Assembly: GCF_017569925.1 (NCBI RefSeq)
Contig: NZ_CP050854.1
Span: forward strand, 4,154,001-4,218,000
Source: Brenneria izadpanahii
GTDB lineage: Bacteria; Pseudomonadota; Gammaproteobacteria; Enterobacterales; Enterobacteriaceae
Length of the DNA: 64,000 bases
Reading direction: 5' to 3'
The notes beneath the pieces were generated by a model. It was given only the letters and a program-made list of their open reading frames with translations, was not told where the DNA came from and ran no database searches. The position numbers and the translations under genes are program-made. This document shows positions 9,055 through 18,001 of the stretch, piece after piece; position 1 is the first letter of the stretch, and each line of letters begins with the position of its first letter.

Positions 9055-10282
9055 TCACTCCTGTAATTTTTCGTGATTCTTTTTGGTCAAAATAGCCTGA
9101 TTAATAATGAACAAGATAAATCCCGCCCCCATCATCAGCGACATAATCACAATGCCGATCGTTGCCCCATGTTGATCGAGATAAGAACCTATAAACAGCG
9201 AGAACAGACACTGGCAGAGCAGTGAAATTCCGACCCATACCGCCATGGCGCGTCCCATATAATTCTTGGGCACAGTATTCATCAGTACTGAATTCATCAG
9301 GATGCGTAATGATGAATTGCACAGTCCAAGCAGCAAACTGCACAGATATAAGTTAAAAACCATCGTATTACGGCTGAGGAACATCAGGTTAACGCAGGCG
9401 AGAATAAAGAAGACGCCAATCAGTTTCCTGGGATCCAGTTTCATGACTGATGATGACATCACGATGCCCGACAAGAGCCCGCCAATCCCGTAGGACATAT
9501 CGGCGAATCCAAAGGTGATGCTATCTTTGCCAAGCGTTTTATTGACGTAATCTGGCAATACCACGTTGTAAATCATGGTGACAACCAGCGGGATAATAGA
9601 TACCACTCCGAGGATGAAAATAGCCTTATTTTCATAAAGAAAGGCCCAGCCACGACGTAGCATCACGGTGTAACCTTCATTGTCGGTAGAATGTCGTACG
9701 GCACTATACTTAATCAGGTTGATGGCGATTGCGCTTAAAATAAACATCAGCGCATTCACCAGGAGTATGGCGTTAAAACTAAAATATTTATAAATAAACC
9801 CTGATGCGGCGGCTGCAAGAAACATCCCCACTTGCAGACTGATCTCCAGTAATGAATTTCCAGTAACGTATTTCCCTTCATCGAGTATTTCCTGAAGAAA
9901 ACTGCGCGATGCCGACATATAAATCGTCCAGCCCACGCCGTTTATAATAGCGAAGGCATAAAGGTAATAAATACTGAAATCAAAACTTTCAAGACAAGCA
10001 AGCAGCAATAACAAAAATATCGCCCGGATGGCGTGCGTAAAAAAAAATAACAAGCCTACGATTATATTTATCAGTAATCACCCCGGAAAATAAAGATGCT
10101 AAAAACCCGGCAATAACATTCACTGCCAGCAAAATACCGACGTATTTATTCGAACCGGTATTCATCAGAACAAACCAATTAGCACCGATAGTGGCCATGC
10201 CAACGCCAAATCCGGAAATAATGTCTGAGATAAAAAATGCTCGAAACCTGGCATCTTTTAAGATGGCAAAGCTCATGCTCAT
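9055..10282 (-). pseudogene. MFS exporter split by a frameshift in a 9-base A run
   Basis: Two overlapping frames together encode a major facilitator protein of about 409 residues with roughly 12 membrane segments, similar in length and style to the macrolide-type MFS exporters. The first part starts at ATG 10282 (MSMSFAILKDARF) with AAGGA six bases upstream and reads through the conserved loop-2/3 region SGVITDKYNRRL. At the A run 10039-10047 (T on the coding strand) the frame is lost; the rest continues as THAIRAIFLLL in another frame to the stop at 9055. Removing one base from the run restores a single frame. It may be a sequencing or assembly indel, a real inactivating mutation, or slippage-dependent expression. 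It sits between the carrier gene and the ligase, so its likely cargo is the cluster product. Confidence 0.75.
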
Positions 10283-10393
10283 AGGTGTTCCTTGGTATAA
10301 ATAATTTTTATATAGATCTTCTACGATCGTTTTTCTTCTTCCCACGACTTGGTAACAAACAAGAAGACAGACATTTCCCCTCCATTATTCGCC

Positions 10394-10558
10394 TTATTTT
10401 TCTTCCGCCTCTGGGGAAAAATTCAGACGATAAGAATTTTCTTGTTTAATTAACTTATGATCCTGACCACAGGAGCCACATTCGAGAATTTCGCCGACCA
10501 ATACACCATCATCTACATCAATTTTCGATAAATAAGTCAAATATTGGAATTGTTTCAT
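10394..10558 (-). CDS. Small LysW-like amino-group carrier protein, tail interrupted by a stop
   Basis: A 54-residue acidic protein starts MKQFQYLTYLSK, 20 bp downstream of the reductase gene with an AGAAGG ribosome site 5 bp before the ATG. Its middle and end (VGEILECGSCG, then YRLNFSPEAEE) align with LysW-type amino-group carrier proteins, which are also about 54 residues, have CxxC zinc ligands and a D/E-rich C-terminus ending in DWGE. Only one CxxC (residues 27 and 30) is present; the first pair of the family is replaced by YLTYL. In LysW the terminal Glu carboxylate carries the substrate. Here the frame reads A-E-E-K-TAA-G-E-TAA, so a stop occupies the expected Trp position, and the terminal Glu would appear only with readthrough to 10385. 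The assignment rests on remembered family features and needs a profile search. Confidence 0.62.
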   Translation of the reverse strand: MKQFQYLTYLSKIDVDDGVLVGEILECGSCGQDHKLIKQENSYRLNFSPEAEEK

Positions 10559-10578
10559 AACGGCCTTCTTGATAAAAA

Positions 10579-11121
10579 TTAATCACTGAAGTTGCAATCA
10601 AGGTATTCCTTTATTGATGAAATAAAAGATTGCTGTTTAAGGATATCGCCTGAAAGTTCCGCCTCGCATTTAAAAGCGTGACATAACGACATACCGAGAA
10701 ATTCGCAGATATATTTAAACTGCGTGATGATAATATCTGACTTATATTCTGGATTGTCACCGCCGATCACTATCAGAACTATTTTCTTCCCTTTACAGCG
10801 CTGACGAAAATCAGGGATTTTTTTCAGAGATTCTGAGAAGCGGTCAATAAAAACCTTCATAGTCCCAGAGATCCCATACCAGTATACTGGGGAAATAAAT
10901 ACGACCACATCCCCATTCAGAAATTTATCGATAAGATAATCGTAGTCATCATTTACGGGTTTATATTTTAGCTCCGTTTCACGATAGTCTTCATAGTGGG
11001 AAATATTGAAGTCTTTGAGCTGAAATTCTTCAAAATCCCGTCCCTGAAATACCGTCTCGACAACCATTGAGCTGTTGCCCGGATAGCGTGAACTGCCATT
11101 GAAAACTATAAACTTACTCAT
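10579..11121 (-). CDS. Flavodoxin-fold NAD(P)H-dependent FMN reductase
   Basis: The 180-residue protein begins MSKFIVFNGSSRYPGNSS, a phosphate-binding loop of FMN reductases of the NADPH-dependent (Lot6/WrbA-like) fold, and contains FISPVYWYGISGTMKVFIDRF in the middle, the usual SPxYxxxxxxxxKxxIDR signature for flavin contact and dimerisation. A longer TTG start exists at 11151, but ATG 11121 is chosen because AAGGAG lies just upstream and the domain begins there. It is the first gene of the four-gene minus-strand operon and probably supplies a redox step or reduced flavin. No signal peptide is present, so it acts in the cytoplasm. Confidence 0.82.
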   Translation of the reverse strand: MSKFIVFNGSSRYPGNSSMVVETVFQGRDFEEFQLKDFNISHYEDYRETELKYKPVNDDYDYLIDKFLNGDVVVFISPVYWYGISGTMKVFIDRFSESLKKIPDFRQRCKGKKIVLIVIGGDNPEYKSDIIITQFKYICEFLGMSLCHAFKCEAELSGDILKQQSFISSIKEYLDCNFSD

Positions 11122-11310
11122 ACTCCTTACTCCGACCGACAATGGCAACAAATCAGATTACAGAGAGAGGAACACATATCGCTCATTCCATAGCCATTCA
11201 AGTTATGCCACTAGAATAAGGACATTATCTTGTAAATAAAGAGCTATTTTTTTATTGATTTATTACTGTCAGTTTATAATCATGAAAACGATGTCAGCAG
11301 GAGCATTGCA

Positions 11311-12252
11311 ATGGACTATCTAAAAAGCGTCGAGGCATTTATTCTTGCCGCGGATAAGGGCAGCTTTACCGCAGCGGCGGAAGAGATGGGGATTACGCCC
11401 GCAATGGTGGGGAAATATATTCGGGAACTGGAAAAGCGTCTTGGATGCCAACTGATCCACCGTACCACTCGGCGCCAGGGACTGACAGGAACCGGACAAC
11501 GCTTCTATGCTCACGGCCTGCAAATTCTTTCAGCGGTGAATGAAGCGGATACTATTGTTCACCGACTGAATGAAGAAGTCGCCGGTGATTTACGCATTAG
11601 CGCTCCTGTTGCTTTTGGCAATCGAGTTCTTACGCCCTTGTTAACACCTTTTCTTCTGCGGTATCCCGATGTAAACATCGAGCTGGTTTTAACAGACAGG
11701 CGGGTCGATCTCATCGAAGAGAGGTTTCAGATAGCCATTCGGATTGGCAATATACAGGACGAAGGTCTCATAGCTTTGCCCATGCCACCATATCGTATGC
11801 TCCTTGCAGCCTCTCCAGATTATCTGGCAGCTTACGGAACACCTCAGACGCCTGACGAGTTGAAACAGCACAACTGCATTAGCTTTACACAATGGCAATC
11901 GAACCACTTTTGGCTGATGGATGGGCCAAAGGGACGCTATGAAGTTGAAATAATTCCCCGTCTGATTGTCAATTCGGGAGATGCCGTACGCCAGGCTGCA
12001 TTATCCGGACTCGGGGTGGCGCTTAATTCCGCTGTTATACTGGAAGGGGATATTCTTTCCGGCAAACTCGTCAGAGTTCTTCCTGACTACACACCGCCAA
12101 CACGACCGATGCACCTCTTACGCTTACCCATCAGGCCTGTGCCATCTTCAGTCAGGGTTTTTGTCGAATACTTGTCGCAAGAAAAGCTGATAGAGCAATC
12201 ATCCGTCCCCAATGCTGGTGAGACAATCCGCCAAGCACCAATACGGAACTGA
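11311..12252 (+). CDS. LysR-family transcriptional regulator
   Basis: The 313-residue protein has an N-terminal winged helix-turn-helix (about 1-60; SFTAAAEEMGITPAMVGKYI) and a periplasmic-binding-protein-like effector domain (about 88-295). Residues such as DLRISAPVAFG and LSGLGVALNS are typical of the large LysR subgroup that includes regulators of quinone and aldehyde stress genes. An AGGAG sequence precedes the ATG. It diverges from the carrier-protein operon across a 190-bp AT-rich region, the classic position for a LysR regulator of the adjacent divergent operon. That it controls this operon is inference. Confidence 0.88.
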   Translation: MDYLKSVEAFILAADKGSFTAAAEEMGITPAMVGKYIRELEKRLGCQLIHRTTRRQGLTGTGQRFYAHGLQILSAVNEADTIVHRLNEEVAGDLRISAPVAFGNRVLTPLLTPFLLRYPDVNIELVLTDRRVDLIEERFQIAIRIGNIQDEGLIALPMPPYRMLLAASPDYLAAYGTPQTPDELKQHNCISFTQWQSNHFWLMDGPKGRYEVEIIPRLIVNSGDAVRQAALSGLGVALNSAVILEGDILSGKLVRVLPDYTPPTRPMHLLRLPIRPVPSSVRVFVEYLSQEKLIEQSSVPNAGETIRQAPIRN

Positions 12253-12297
12253 GCAATAACGCGTGGTTATTCCGGGGGTATTCAACGCTCCTCCTCG

Positions 12298-13050
<753 letters not shown>

Positions 13051-13118
13051 TCAGATCACGGATATTTATTTTGACAAGTGAAATAAATACCGGGTGTTTA
13101 TTAACAGTGCTGATGATC

Positions 13119-14693
13119 ATGAAAAAAACGTATCAAGGGTTATTACTTACTTTTTCTTTATATTCAATTGGCGCCGTAGGCGCTATCCAGGGACCAATTA
13201 ACGTAACCGGCGGCATGATAGAAGGTAAGCTATCCGCTGATAAGCAGCTGTCTATATTTCAGGGCATTCCCTATGCGGCGCCGCCCGTAGGTGAATTAAG
13301 GTGGAAAAAACCACAACCTGTAAACAAATGGAGCGGTGTTAAAAAGACGGACACTTTTGCCGCTGGCTGTATGCAAAAAGTGGTGACAGGCGACAAACTT
13401 CCCTGGACATCTGAATTTTTGCATCAGGGTCCGATGAGTGAAGATTGTCTATACCTCAATATTTGGAGTCCAGCTCAATCCGATAAAGATAAACTGCCCG
13501 TTATCGTATTCATTCACGGCGGCGGATTTGTTGAAGGTTCGGGCAGTGTGCCAATCTATGACGGTGAGAATCTTGCGCGAAAAAATGTGATTTTTGTGAA
13601 CATTAATTATCGGTTAGGCGTCTTCGGTTTCCTTACTCTTGAAGAACTGACGAAAGAATCAGGCAGTTCCGGTAATTACGCGCTTTATGATCAAATAGCG
13701 GCGCTTCATTGGATAAAAGACAATATCGATAAATTCGGCGGCGATAGTAATAATATTACGATTATGGGGCAATCCGCGGGGGCTAATTCGATTGTTGTTT
13801 TAAATGCATCGCCTTTAGCTCGCGGTTTGTATAATAAGGCCATCATGGAAAGCGCCCCTGGCAGCACCATCTCTAACTATGGCATCCGTCCGGCTGAGAG
13901 CCTGGGTATTCCTTTAGCCGATGCGGAAAGAAAGGTTTCTCAATGGGCTAAATCCAACGGCTATTCATCCTTAAGCGATCTGAGGAACGCGCCGGCTAAT
14001 CAGTTGGTTGAAAAATTCGCGATCAATACGCCAATAAAGGGCGCTGTCATTGATGGCGCATTATTGCCGATGCAGATAGCCGAGATTTACCAAAAAAACA
14101 GACAGAATGATGTCCCTGTCCTGGCTGGCATGAATAAAGATGAGAGAGGAAGTGAGTCCGATTATGGCAAGTGGAATATAAACGATCTCGATTCTTATGC
14201 TAAAAAATACTATGGCGAACACCTGGATGCATTTCATGCCTTATACAAGGCGAATGATAACCATGATGTTGCTGTCGTACAAAAAGATATTCTGCGGGAT
14301 GAACGTCTTTACGCAATGAAATGGATGGCTGACCTTAGGATCCATTATGGTAATCAGCCAAATTATTTATACTTTTTTGGCAAAGCGATTCCCTGGCAGG
14401 AACATCCAAACTTTGGCGTATTCCATTCAAGCGAATTACCTTATGTTTTGAACAATCAGTCGAAACTCAATCGAAAATGGGATGCTACCGATAAAGCTCT
14501 GGAAAACGTGATGTCCTCCTATTGGGTCAATTTCGCAACCAGCGGCAACCCCAATGGTCAAGGTTTACCCGTATGGAAGAGTTACAGCCAGAATGAAAAA
14601 TCCGTTATCTGCCTGGATAAAGACATCAATATTTGTAATTTACTAAATAAAGACAAAGAAGACTTAATAGCCGGAAAAAAAGAAAATCTATAA
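13119..14693 (+). CDS. Secreted type-B carboxylesterase
   Basis: The protein of about 525 residues begins MKKTYQGLLLTFSLYSIGAVGA, a cleavable signal peptide. Carboxylesterase family features follow: FQGIPYAAPPVG (48-59), EDCLYLNIW (108-116), the oxyanion segment HGGGF (133-137) and the nucleophile elbow GQSAG with Ser219. DERGSESDYG and FHSSELPYV supply the likely acid and the His of the triad. It would hydrolyse carboxylic esters in the periplasm or outside the cell. ATG 13119 is taken as start; ATG 13113 two codons upstream is equally possible and no strong ribosome site is seen. The gene is visibly AT-richer than the arn region, consistent with acquisition. A strong terminator follows. Confidence 0.85.
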   Translation: MKKTYQGLLLTFSLYSIGAVGAIQGPINVTGGMIEGKLSADKQLSIFQGIPYAAPPVGELRWKKPQPVNKWSGVKKTDTFAAGCMQKVVTGDKLPWTSEFLHQGPMSEDCLYLNIWSPAQSDKDKLPVIVFIHGGGFVEGSGSVPIYDGENLARKNVIFVNINYRLGVFGFLTLEELTKESGSSGNYALYDQIAALHWIKDNIDKFGGDSNNITIMGQSAGANSIVVLNASPLARGLYNKAIMESAPGSTISNYGIRPAESLGIPLADAERKVSQWAKSNGYSSLSDLRNAPANQLVEKFAINTPIKGAVIDGALLPMQIAEIYQKNRQNDVPVLAGMNKDERGSESDYGKWNINDLDSYAKKYYGEHLDAFHALYKANDNHDVAVVQKDILRDERLYAMKWMADLRIHYGNQPNYLYFFGKAIPWQEHPNFGVFHSSELPYVLNNQSKLNRKWDATDKALENVMSSYWVNFATSGNPNGQGLPVWKSYSQNEKSVICLDKDINICNLLNKDKEDLIAGKKENL

Positions 14694-14731
14694 TAGATTG
14701 TAGAAATAATCGACACATTAAATTAATGTTC

Positions 14732-14767
14732 AATAGCCATCGTTTTATTATCGATGGCTATTTTTTG
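14732..14767 (+). terminator. Rho-independent terminator of the carboxylesterase gene
   Basis: AATAGCCATCG and its complement TCGATGGCTATT form a stem around an AT-rich loop, followed by a run of T to 14766. It lies 38 bp after the esterase stop codon. Confidence 0.85.
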
Positions 14768-14993
14768 TTCCCTCACCTGTTCCATCCCGGTATTTATGCA
14801 AGCCCGGCGCGTCAGTTGCTTTTTTTATTGGCGAGGTTTCATTTTCACAATGCCAGAAAGGGTTTATCGCTGCCCCATTCCCCTGATTCCTCATTCTAAG
14901 CACACGATGAACTTACCGTGAGGTGTGCATGTTTTTCTCATTTTCAGCGCCGCTCCTGCTTGTTTGTCTGGTTGGCGCTTCCACGTTGTATCA

Positions 14994-15149
14994 GTACCAC
15001 TCAGGCATCAGGTCAGGAGCCAGACTCATGTTCTCTTGACCCCCGGCAATGCCAAGATCCGCATCCCGGTTTTCGATGAGCCGCATCGCTAAATGAATAG
15101 CCTTCAGGCCGAGTCCGCTCACTTTATTTATGGTCATTGCAGGAAAAGG
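14994..15149 (-). pseudogene. Fragment of an acetyl-CoA acetyltransferase (thiolase) gene
   Basis: On the minus strand one frame reads [19 protein letters not shown], then [18 protein letters not shown], then DLMPEWY, which is the active-site region of a type II thiolase (family pattern PAxTxNxxCGSGLKA and AGGxExMS). The catalytic Cys of NKVCGSG reads Ser and the following Ser reads Leu, so even this piece could not be active. Neither end of a roughly 390-residue thiolase is present. It is a decayed relic. Confidence 0.75.
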
Positions 15150-15227
15150 TAGTTGTCATTTAGTGAAAATAGCTCTAAATTAAAACTCCAACGTTGTAGT
15201 TGTTTTTAATAGTAGAGGAATTGAGAT

Positions 15228-15290
15228 ATGAAGATCTGCATTGCCATTTGCGGAGACGGAGCGGTCATTTCAGATGCAGTGACGCAATAG
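15228..15290 (+). CDS. Possible 20-residue peptide, unknown
   Basis: An ATG eight bases after AGAGGAA opens MKICIAICGDGAVISDAVTQ and stops at TAG. The start resembles the first strand and glycine loop of a Rossmann dehydrogenase, so it may be the leftover N-terminus of a deleted gene rather than a real peptide. It lies 50 bp upstream of the efflux operon. No homologue is recognised. Confidence 0.2.
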   Translation: MKICIAICGDGAVISDAVTQ

Positions 15291-15340
15291 AACCCCGCGG
15301 CATCACGTAAATTCTTTAATCTTCTGTTCAGGTAATCCAT

Positions 15341-16783
15341 ATGCCACTCCAAACTTGCTGGAGGCTGACGCCGCTGTTTGCCGTTTTAATTTTGGCCGGC
15401 TGCGCCTCCTCTAATAATATTGTTCCTCAATCGTCGCTGCTCGATACGCAGCAGCTTCATCTGCAGCAGGCAAAAGCCCAGTCTCTGACCATCAGCCCAC
15501 AGTGGTGGCGCAGTCTTAATGACCCGCAGCTTGAAAACCTGATGACCACCACATTGCAAAATTCGCCATCGCTACGCCAGGCCGCGGCCCGCGTGCGTGA
15601 AGCGCAAAGCATGATGGGAGAAGCCGATGCGGCCAACGGCCCTTATCTGGATTTGAACGGCTCAATACGCCGTGAACGTGTGGCGAAAAACACGATCCCG
15701 ACGTTCCTGACCAGCTATCCAGAAGCGCCGATTTACGACAGCAGCAACAGCCTCGGGCTGAGTCTGAGCTATGAATTTGACTGGTGGGGTAAATACCGCA
15801 ATCAGCTGAATGCCGCGAAAGCGCGGGTGGCATCCTCCCGCGCTGAACAGGCGGAAGCCGCGCTGATGCTGAGCTGTTCGGTGGCGTCAGCCTATTATCA
15901 GTTGCAGGCCAATCTGGCCTTGCAGGACATCCTGCAACAGGAAGTGGATAACAATCAGCGTCTGGTGGATGTGCGTAAAGCGCAGTATCAGGCCGGTGTG
16001 TACGGTATTGAAATCCCACAACAAACGCGGGCTCAGGCCGACAGCGCCAAACAGCAGATCATCGTTCTGTCGTCGCAGACCGAACAACTGAGACATCAGC
16101 TTTCCGCGCTGGCCGGACGCGGCCCGGATGCGATGAACGGGCTGCACGCCGTTACGCTGCCATCGCCTGACGCGCTGGCGCCGAAAGGCGAATTGACGTT
16201 GGATTTACTGGGCAAACGTCCTGACATTACCGCACAGCGCGATCTGGTGGAATCCTATTCCCAACGTGTCAGCGCAGCGAAAAAAGCGTTTTATCCAAGC
16301 CTTTCCATCAGCGCCTTTGCTGGCCTGACTACCACCAACAGCCCGAATCTTCTGGAAGCCGCCAGTAAAGCCTGGAACATCACGCCGGCCATTTCGTTGC
16401 CGATTTTCCACGCGGGAGCTTTGCGCGCCAAACTGGGCGAGGAGTCCGCGTTATTTGACCAGGCCGTTGAGTCGTATAACCAAACCATCCTGAACGCCAT
16501 CCAGCAAACCGCGGATGCCATAACCCTCTCGAAAAGCAGTATCGAACAATTGCAGCAGGCGTCTTCCGCCGCGAAATCGCTTGAAGCGGTGTATCGCGTA
16601 TCGGATGCAAGATACCGCGCCGGCATCATCGGAAGGGATGAGCTCTTAAGCAGCCAGTCAGCGTTTCAACAACAACAACTGGCGCAACTTCGCGCCGGCA
16701 GTCAGTTGATGCAGGCAAAAATCCGCCTCATCCGCGCGCTTGGGGGCGGCTATCAGGCCCCCACAGCGGAGCAAAAATCATAA
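15341..16783 (+). CDS. Outer-membrane factor lipoprotein of the Emr-type tripartite pump
   Basis: The 480-residue protein begins with a lipoprotein signal ending LILAGC, so it is probably acylated at Cys21. It contains two OEP repeats of the TolC/NodT superfamily, with long helices rich in Ala, Gln and Leu. LGLSLSYEFDWWGKY and LGKRPDITAQRDLVE are characteristic of NodT-type outer-membrane factors. It would form the trimeric exit duct for the inner-membrane EmrB-like transporter encoded two genes downstream. Only 25 bp separates its stop from the emrA start. Having an outer-membrane factor as first gene differs from E. coli, where EmrAB uses the unlinked TolC. Confidence 0.88.
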   Translation: MPLQTCWRLTPLFAVLILAGCASSNNIVPQSSLLDTQQLHLQQAKAQSLTISPQWWRSLNDPQLENLMTTTLQNSPSLRQAAARVREAQSMMGEADAANGPYLDLNGSIRRERVAKNTIPTFLTSYPEAPIYDSSNSLGLSLSYEFDWWGKYRNQLNAAKARVASSRAEQAEAALMLSCSVASAYYQLQANLALQDILQQEVDNNQRLVDVRKAQYQAGVYGIEIPQQTRAQADSAKQQIIVLSSQTEQLRHQLSALAGRGPDAMNGLHAVTLPSPDALAPKGELTLDLLGKRPDITAQRDLVESYSQRVSAAKKAFYPSLSISAFAGLTTTNSPNLLEAASKAWNITPAISLPIFHAGALRAKLGEESALFDQAVESYNQTILNAIQQTADAITLSKSSIEQLQQASSAAKSLEAVYRVSDARYRAGIIGRDELLSSQSAFQQQQLAQLRAGSQLMQAKIRLIRALGGGYQAPTAEQKS

Positions 16784-16808
16784 TAAATAGACATATGTGG
16801 AGAAGATC

Positions 16809-17984
16809 ATGAGCGCAAATGCCGAAACTCAGGCAACACAGCAAACTCAGAAGAATAAAAAGAAAACGCGGAAAATCGCGATGCTCTTGTTAACCGGGAT
16901 TTTCATTATTATCGCCATCGCCTATCTATTTTACTGGCTGCTGGTTTTACGTCATTTCGAGTCTACTGATGATGCGTATGTCGCCGGTAATCAGATTCAA
17001 ATTATGGCTCAGGTGTCGGGCAGCGTGACCGACGTCAACTTCGACAGCACCGACTTGGTGAAAAAAGGCGACGTGCTGGTGTCTATCGATCCGACCGATG
17101 CAGAACAGGCTTTTGAGCGCGCTAAAACGACGCTGGCAAACAGCGTGCGTCAAACGCATCAGTTGATCATTACCGGCAAACAGTATCAGGCGAATATCGC
17201 GCTGCGTCAGACGCAATGGCAACAGGCGCAAACCGACCTGAAACGCCGCGTTACGCTGGGGAATGTCGATGCGATTGGCCGTGAAGAGCTGCAACACGCC
17301 CGTGATGCCGTGGAAACGGCCAAAGCGCAATACGATGTCGCCGTTCAGCAATACAACGCCAATCAGGCGATGGTGCTGAATACGCCAGTTGCTCAGCAGC
17401 CGCAGGTTTTGCAGGCCGCCGCTCAGGTTCGTGATGCATGGCTCGCCCTGCAACGTACCAAAATCCGCAGTCCGATTGATGGCTTTGTGTCGCGCCGCGC
17501 CGTACAGATTGGGCAGCGGATCACGCCGTCCACCTCTTTGATCGCCGTTGTACCGGCCCATCACATTTGGGTTGATGCCAACTTTAAAGAAACGCAGTTG
17601 GAAAATATACGCATTGGTCAGGGGGTCACCGTCGTCAGCGATATGTATGGCGATAACGTAAAGTATTCCGGCAAAGTGGTCGGTATGGACATGGGCACCG
17701 GCAGTGCGTTCTCACTGTTACCTGCTCAGAACGCCACCGGTAACTGGATCAAAGTGGTTCAGCGTCTGCCGGTACGTATTGAGCTAAACGATCGGGACGT
17801 GGCGCAACATCCGCTGCGCATCGGTTTATCCGCGCTGGTCACAGTCGACACCCAGAACCGGGATGGTCTGGTGCTGGCGAATACCGTCCGTACAGAACCG
17901 CTGTATCAGACATCCGCTCTGACGCTGGATCTGGCGCCGGTCAATGCCATCATTGCCGACGTTATTCATGCCAATGCAGGCTAA
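16809..17984 (+). CDS. emrA: EmrA-like membrane-fusion adaptor
   Basis: The 391-residue protein has one N-terminal membrane helix (about 26-50; IAMLLLTGIFIIIAIAYLFY) after a basic Lys-rich segment, a biotinyl-lipoyl-like hairpin (STDDAYVAGNQIQIMAQVSG), a coiled-coil hairpin and a beta-barrel. Long stretches match E. coli EmrA, for example GREELQHARDAV, WVDANFKETQ and AFSLLPAQNATGNWIKVVQ. ATG 16809 is chosen because GGAGAAG lies just before it; GTG 16797 is a weaker alternative. It bridges the inner-membrane transporter and the outer-membrane factor. Confidence 0.92.
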   Translation: MSANAETQATQQTQKNKKKTRKIAMLLLTGIFIIIAIAYLFYWLLVLRHFESTDDAYVAGNQIQIMAQVSGSVTDVNFDSTDLVKKGDVLVSIDPTDAEQAFERAKTTLANSVRQTHQLIITGKQYQANIALRQTQWQQAQTDLKRRVTLGNVDAIGREELQHARDAVETAKAQYDVAVQQYNANQAMVLNTPVAQQPQVLQAAAQVRDAWLALQRTKIRSPIDGFVSRRAVQIGQRITPSTSLIAVVPAHHIWVDANFKETQLENIRIGQGVTVVSDMYGDNVKYSGKVVGMDMGTGSAFSLLPAQNATGNWIKVVQRLPVRIELNDRDVAQHPLRIGLSALVTVDTQNRDGLVLANTVRTEPLYQTSALTLDLAPVNAIIADVIHANAG

Positions 17985-18001
17985 AATCTCTGGAGGCCTC
18001 T

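Larger units (their letters stand above)
14768..15340. other. Degenerate intergenic region between esterase and emr operon
   Basis: Apart from the thiolase remnant (14994-15149) and a tiny possible reading frame at 15228, no gene is visible. The region looks like a scar of deletions: pieces of metabolic genes without starts or ends. The promoter of the downstream efflux operon should lie between about 15150 and 15330, but I cannot place it with confidence. Confidence 0.5.

Noticed and set aside
10321..10374. A 17-codon reading frame with a GGAGGGG site between the carrier and exporter genes (minus strand).
   Set aside because: Too short, Glu/Lys-rich end without family resemblance, and the good ribosome site may simply be leftover sequence after the carrier's stop.
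10394..10396. The carrier's internal stop as a recoded selenocysteine or pyrrolysine codon.
   Set aside because: The codon is TAA, which is used for neither; nonsense mutation or plain readthrough are the only reasonable readings.
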